Shown: piece by piece, positions 59,793 to 64,000 of the stretch | How the letters are laid out: each line of letters opens with the position of its first letter | How positions within the stretch are numbered: position 1 is the first letter of the stretch | Assembly (NCBI GenBank): GCA_950295325.1 | Contig: OX485803.1 | Location: 8,682,001 to 8,746,000, forward strand | Length of the DNA: 64,000 nucleotides | From: Polytrichum commune | Taxonomy: Eukaryota > Streptophyta > Polytrichopsida > Polytrichales > Polytrichaceae | Direction of reading: 5' to 3' | Notes under the pieces: generated by a model | Database searches by the model: none | What the model was told of the DNA's origin: nothing | Seen by the model: only the letters and a program-made list of their open reading frames with translations | Position numbers and translations under genes: made by a program

Positions 59793-61069
59793 GCAATCTT
59801 CCTTGTATCAAGTGAAGTCAAGCTAAGCTAGGCCAAGGAAGGGGGGGGGGCACTGTGTAACGACAATGACAACAACAAATGGAACACGGAGAGTGAGTGA
59901 GTGAAGTACCCTACCACCGAAACACAAACTGCATTTTATAATGCGTACTGCCACCCAGGTACACGCTGACAACCCTGGAAATTTGCTTACAATTGTCATG
60001 CTCAGGGACTGACCCGACTGGGAGGTCAATGTCTGTTTGATGAGCACATACTGTATGTAAGCTACTGTGGTACTTTGGCCACTGTTAACTTATACAGTAA
60101 GTCTTTTTCCCTGTCACATAACATACTCCCTCACACTCGGTGACGTTTTATTAGGCCCCGGCCTGGCCATACTCTAAATGTTTTGGCCTGAATAACAACC
60201 CCATGATTGTCTCATGATGTCAATTCCAATCACACTTCCAAATCGGTTACGGCGCCGATGTGTTTGTGTGAGGGTGTGTGATACTTTAAAGGTGTCCATG
60301 TGTGACACTCTTTGTATTCGGGACACCCGTATTTGAGTGAGGTATATGGCAAGGGTGGTACATTGTGATGGACACCAAAAAGGACACGTGGTACGATGAG
60401 ATTGGACGATGTGTTCAAAACATGTTGATCCTTCCAAGTTCATGCGTTAATGACCACGACTGGGAGGTAGGGTCTATGTGAGCGTCTATAGAGAAACACA
60501 TATGTAGGTACCCCCATATGAGACTTGGCCAACACGACATGCGTTGGTGAAATGGTGTGCAAAACCTACCACTACGGAAGATTTTTTTCACATATTTTTC
60601 ACTCATGCAAGACAACTGTTTTCCTTGGTGCATGATGTGTGTTGCCCAAGTCTCGTGTGCTTGGAATGGATGAGAACCTTCAGCATGGTCTCTTATTGAA
60701 CTTTTGCGTCTCGTGAAACTCTTGTTGCGAGACTAGAAACGACGATCTTTGTGATTCGCAATTGCCAATTGAATGAGAACGTAGTTCCCAATACGATCCA
60801 ACGGCTAGAATTCTTCTCAGAGTTGGAAGTGCCCACAATGAAGTACGTGGGTGCCCTTCAATTACTTTTCTTAATCGCAATCTCATACTTGATTGGTTTG
60901 TACGTGGTAACGTGAGGGTCAAAAAAAAGAAAAAAGAAAAAAGAAAAAGACCACATGCATAAACGAGATTGGACTAGATCTTCATTTTTGGTGAACTACT
61001 CCTCCACACTTTATAGTGAACACATTGGAGGTCCGATGTATTCAGTTTAGAAATCAACAAACCTTCACT

Positions 61070-61225
61070 CTCGATAACCATTACAAAATCAGGGGAGGCC
61101 TGATTTCCAATCTGATTCTTGCTCCTGTTTATTGAAGATTTGCTAATGCAACACAAGTTTCATGGTGCAAATGTAATGGGCAGAAGCTGGAGAAACGTGA
61201 AACCCCAACCAACGAACACCCATGT
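61070..61225 (+). repeat. Dispersed repeat, copy B
   Basis: Aligns with 20970-21130 in the same orientation. Shared words include TGCAACACA, GTTTCAT and ACACCCA. Boundaries and class are unknown. Confidence 0.55.
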
Positions 61226-63146
61226 ATACCTTAATTACCCTTGGCATGTAAATAAGGATCACCTGGTGCTATCATACAACTCCTGTGAGCATCAAAGATT
61301 TGCCAGCATATACATACATACACGTGTGCACATTTTTCAACAAGCAATGGGCTCCACAACGAACGGATGGTTTCGGGCACACCCGTGCTTCAATACAGTC
61401 CACTGGCGTGCCTTGGATTTCCCTTGAACTTCAACCACTAGGGGACACCAAAAAGTTGAGAAACGTGTGCACACATCATAAGCAGCTCCAAACTGGGCTC
61501 AACGATGCTTAAGTTAGATTACAAGAGAAATATCCTTGGGTGCCATGGCCTCTGAAATTTCTTCCTGTTGCACTAATGGACACACTTGGAAGTATATATG
61601 AATGAGTGAGGCCAACTGATTAATAAACTTCAACACCTTGCAAAATATCTGCTTCAGGCTTCCTTGGACGGACGTTCATGATCAAATATAAATAATGAGC
61701 AAGTGCCCGGATTCTGCTGTCGTTGGTCAAGTGTGGTAACTGATCAGCCTCCAATGCTTAGAATATATGCCATGTAAGATATTGCCTAGTCATGGCGTGC
61801 TGGGATGTATGCAAGTGTGTCCGGCAGACCGAAGAACGAAGAACGAAAAAAAACAAAACAAGGAAAGAATTAAAAACCAAGGGCACAGGAAGGTTATGTA
61901 GTATCAATGCTGGTCTGGTATATACGTGAATGAATGGTATCAATAGTCGACATTAGTGATGGTATCAATATGTCTGCTCGTGGGTATCATAATTGTGATA
62001 CAAATCAACTGTTCACATTTGGTGGGAAGGTTAAGGTGGGAGAGGATTTATATGTGATTTGGATCAGGACTATTCTAGATCATGTTGGTACTATGTAGGC
62101 CGATTTTGCCTAGGGAGGAAGGATCTTGCTTGGTATATAGACCCGAATGGTATTGAAAGCAAAAAGATTGTCAAACGTCGATACCCTATGGATATAAAAA
62201 ATGGGTGAAAACCTCATTATAGGTACCCAAACGGTGTCAAATAAAGACGATATGCATCCAACATTGGTTCAAGTGTAGACCTAAGACCCACAAATATCAT
62301 AGCACCATGGCTACTTTGACACTAGTTTCTTTATTTTGAAGGGAAAGTGCCATGTAGACATCATATGATTATAGATTCAAACCTATGAGAAAGTTGGCAT
62401 GGCACAAAAGCTAATTACGATTCAATACAGTCCAAAGTGTTGAGCATGACATGGCATTGCAAAAGCCAAAGTGAATGGTTTTCATTGTATGCATGTGATA
62501 CATTACATTGTGTTGTTTTCATGTGTTGAGTTGAATGGCATTCCGGAAAGAATTAATGACAAACCCACAAGGGGGGGGGGGGAGAGGTGTTTTCTTTGGT
62601 GATTTTCTTATCATCAAACATCACCATGTTCGTGGCTTCATGTTTGGTGAATCAACACGAGAGGATTATTGCATATGAACGTACCTCTTCTTCACTCATC
62701 CTACAAAAACTCACTAAACAATAAGTAGATTGATGTCATTTCAAAAAGAATTGACACCACGTACAACCAAGTTCAAGGACCTCGAAGCTCCATTTTGTCA
62801 AATGGAGCATGAAATTTGATATCTCTCAACAACAAACCTCTATGGGACATTATTTATCTTCCCATCTATCTATCGATCGAATGAATAGATGGATGAGAGG
62901 CAAGCTTTCATCCTACTGTTATGAACCTTTTTTTGATTTTTTTAATGGATGAGATAATCATTACCTACGAGCGTACCTCCCATCCACCTTGGCAAAACAA
63001 CTGGACCCCTTATAGGTTTGTGACTGGTTCCATCTCAAGTGGCATGGCCCAGACTAATTCGGTGTGTAAAAAACCAATCCGAGCTGCATTCTATTCCGAG
63101 ACTTTTATTGTTGGATGAATGACAAATCCGCTCATATGAGAGAATT

Positions 63147-63167
63147 CTCTCTCTCTCTCTCTCTCTC
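63147..63167. repeat. (CT)n microsatellite
   Basis: About ten uninterrupted CT units. Confidence 0.9.
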
Positions 63168-63650
63168 CTCCCCCCTATCTATGGCCCAACGAATTGGTCA
63201 AAGGACAGTAAAAAAGGAAGAAGAGAGTTGTGGAAGGTGAATGGATAAACATCATGAGCATGGTTTGGGTCACACCTTGATGTTGGTCATGAAACCATGG
63301 CCTAGACACAAGAGGGATAGACATGAAGACCCCAACCACCCCATGAAAGGTGGAATTTCCGTAGAGAGAGGGAGGAAGCTAGCCACCCACCCACCAACCA
63401 CGCAAGTTACTGGTAGTTATCTTGTATATACTGTAAGTCCCCAATGACTGTGGTGGTTAGGGTCAATCATTCATCTATCTTCACCGCTCAGCTGGCTATG
63501 GTTCATCCGTTCAGATACATGTCCGATTGGGCTGCCCAAGGGGAGTTTCCCATAAACCCGGGCATGGAACTGCAAATAGGTAGTACTACAAACAGGCCCA
63601 ACCAGCGTACCCACCATTCACCCAACCTGCCTGCTTGCATGCAATCCCCC

Positions 63651-63881
63651 TCATTGGCCTTCGGCCTTCGCCCCTTCACGGAGCAGGAACGGAGTAGACT
63701 CATGTGTTCCATGCATCCTATGTTCCAATGTGGGCTTGAATGGTATAAGAAGAAGGCCAAAGAGACGGGAGCAATCGATCACACCGCTCCCTCCTCCGTC
63801 AATGGAATCGTAGGCAGCGGCGATCTCAGAGGTTATCTTGGTGAGTTGATTGGACACCGAAACCGACTGCAGGGATCCCAA
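63651..63881 (-). CDS. Possible first exon or small ORF of unknown function
   Basis: The last 500 bp are more GC-rich and have long open frames on both strands: minus 63881-63651 (76 codons, starting MGSLQSVSVSNQLTKI) and plus 63444-63905 (153 codons). The minus frame has a gene-like N-terminus followed by a Gly/Ser linker (DGGGSGVID). A CTGCAG preceded by CTAAC on the minus strand at about 63870 could be a splice acceptor. I recognise no domain on either strand and cannot tell which, if either, is real. The plus frame contains FTEQERSRLMC and GLEWYKKKAKETGA, also unrecognised. Confidence 0.25.
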   Translation of the reverse strand: MGSLQSVSVSNQLTKITSEIAAAYDSIDGGGSGVIDCSRLFGLLLIPFKPTLEHRMHGTHESTPFLLREGAKAEGQ

Positions 63882-64000
63882 GTTAGTCTAGTTCAAGTCA
63901 TTTGAGATGAGTTGGTCACAAACTTGTAAAGGGTATGTTTTTTATGGGCCAGGGATTCGTGATGTTGTCTTTGTAAACGCATCCATTGTGCAGGTGAAAG

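Larger units (their letters stand above)
59793..63440. other. Gene-free interval at the right side
   Basis: No recognised gene. Features noted: poly-G at about 59829-59838, an (AAAAAG)n-like purine stretch at 60920-60950, the second copy of the dispersed repeat (61070-61225), a G tract at about 62571-62582, and a (CT)n microsatellite at 63147-63167. The motif ACGAGCGTACCTC near 62968 recurs at 39303. Confidence 0.4.

Overview
The window looks like intergenic nuclear DNA from a repeat-rich plant-type (streptophyte) genome. The evidence is AT-rich, intron-free, stop-riddled sequence with no bacterial-style gene packing, many microsatellites and mononucleotide runs, and a dense layering of plant-type transposable elements: LINE, LTR, hAT, PIF/Harbinger-Tourist, CACTA, pogo and Tc1/mariner. 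I could not identify the species, and I found no host gene I would defend strongly. Everything below was read by eye; no alignment or database search was run.

Layout. 1-10 kb: mostly featureless AT-rich DNA with one unrecognised broken ORF block (2.3-2.9 kb). 10-14.7 kb: a perfect 44-bp hairpin, a GC-rich Tourist-like element, a 120-bp CACTA-type MITE (TSD CAT), a plus-strand LINE 3' fragment carrying RNase H and a zinc-knuckle region, a hAT-type MITE filled with a GGGCATGGGTGG minisatellite (8-bp TSD), and a Tourist-like MITE (TSD TAA). 18.6-20.8 kb: a Tc1/mariner transposase pseudogene with an internal deletion, a 37-bp direct-repeat-flanked segment, and a 1.04-kb Harbinger-type element (TSD TTA). 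23.3-25.2 kb: a composite CACTA-like element. 26.2-28.8 kb: a minus-strand hAT transposase pseudogene split by a 1158-bp TA-flanked element. 29.9-32.1 kb: a solo LTR. 34.7-35.4 kb: a palindromic minisatellite and an inverted repeat. 37.5-38.5 kb: a pogo/Tigger deletion derivative that still carries the C-terminal part of its transposase. 39-41 kb: three inverted-repeat structures. 42.6-44.1 kb: an older, related solo LTR. 44.2-51.5 kb: a nearly complete but decayed minus-strand LINE with APE endonuclease, reverse transcriptase, a C-terminal domain and tandem ~260-bp repeats at its 5' end. 53.3-55.4 kb: a second 2165-bp solo LTR, inverted relative to the first. 56.3-57.2 kb: a second copy of the TA-flanked element, exactly one 188-bp repeat unit shorter. 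58.8-59.8 kb: a CACTA-like MITE split by a Tourist-like insertion. 59.8-64 kb: unrecognised sequence, with a somewhat GC-richer possible exon at the end.

The most informative signals are the insertions with clean target-site duplications. They give a relative timeline: the hAT gene is older than the TA element inside it, the CACTA-like MITE is older than the Tourist insertion in it, and the two 2165-bp LTRs are young. They also suggest several non-autonomous families that may be undescribed: the TA-flanked GCCGAA-rich element, the minisatellite-bearing hAT MITE, the ATATTTAGTGT CACTA-like family, and a LINE lineage with tandem 5' repeats.
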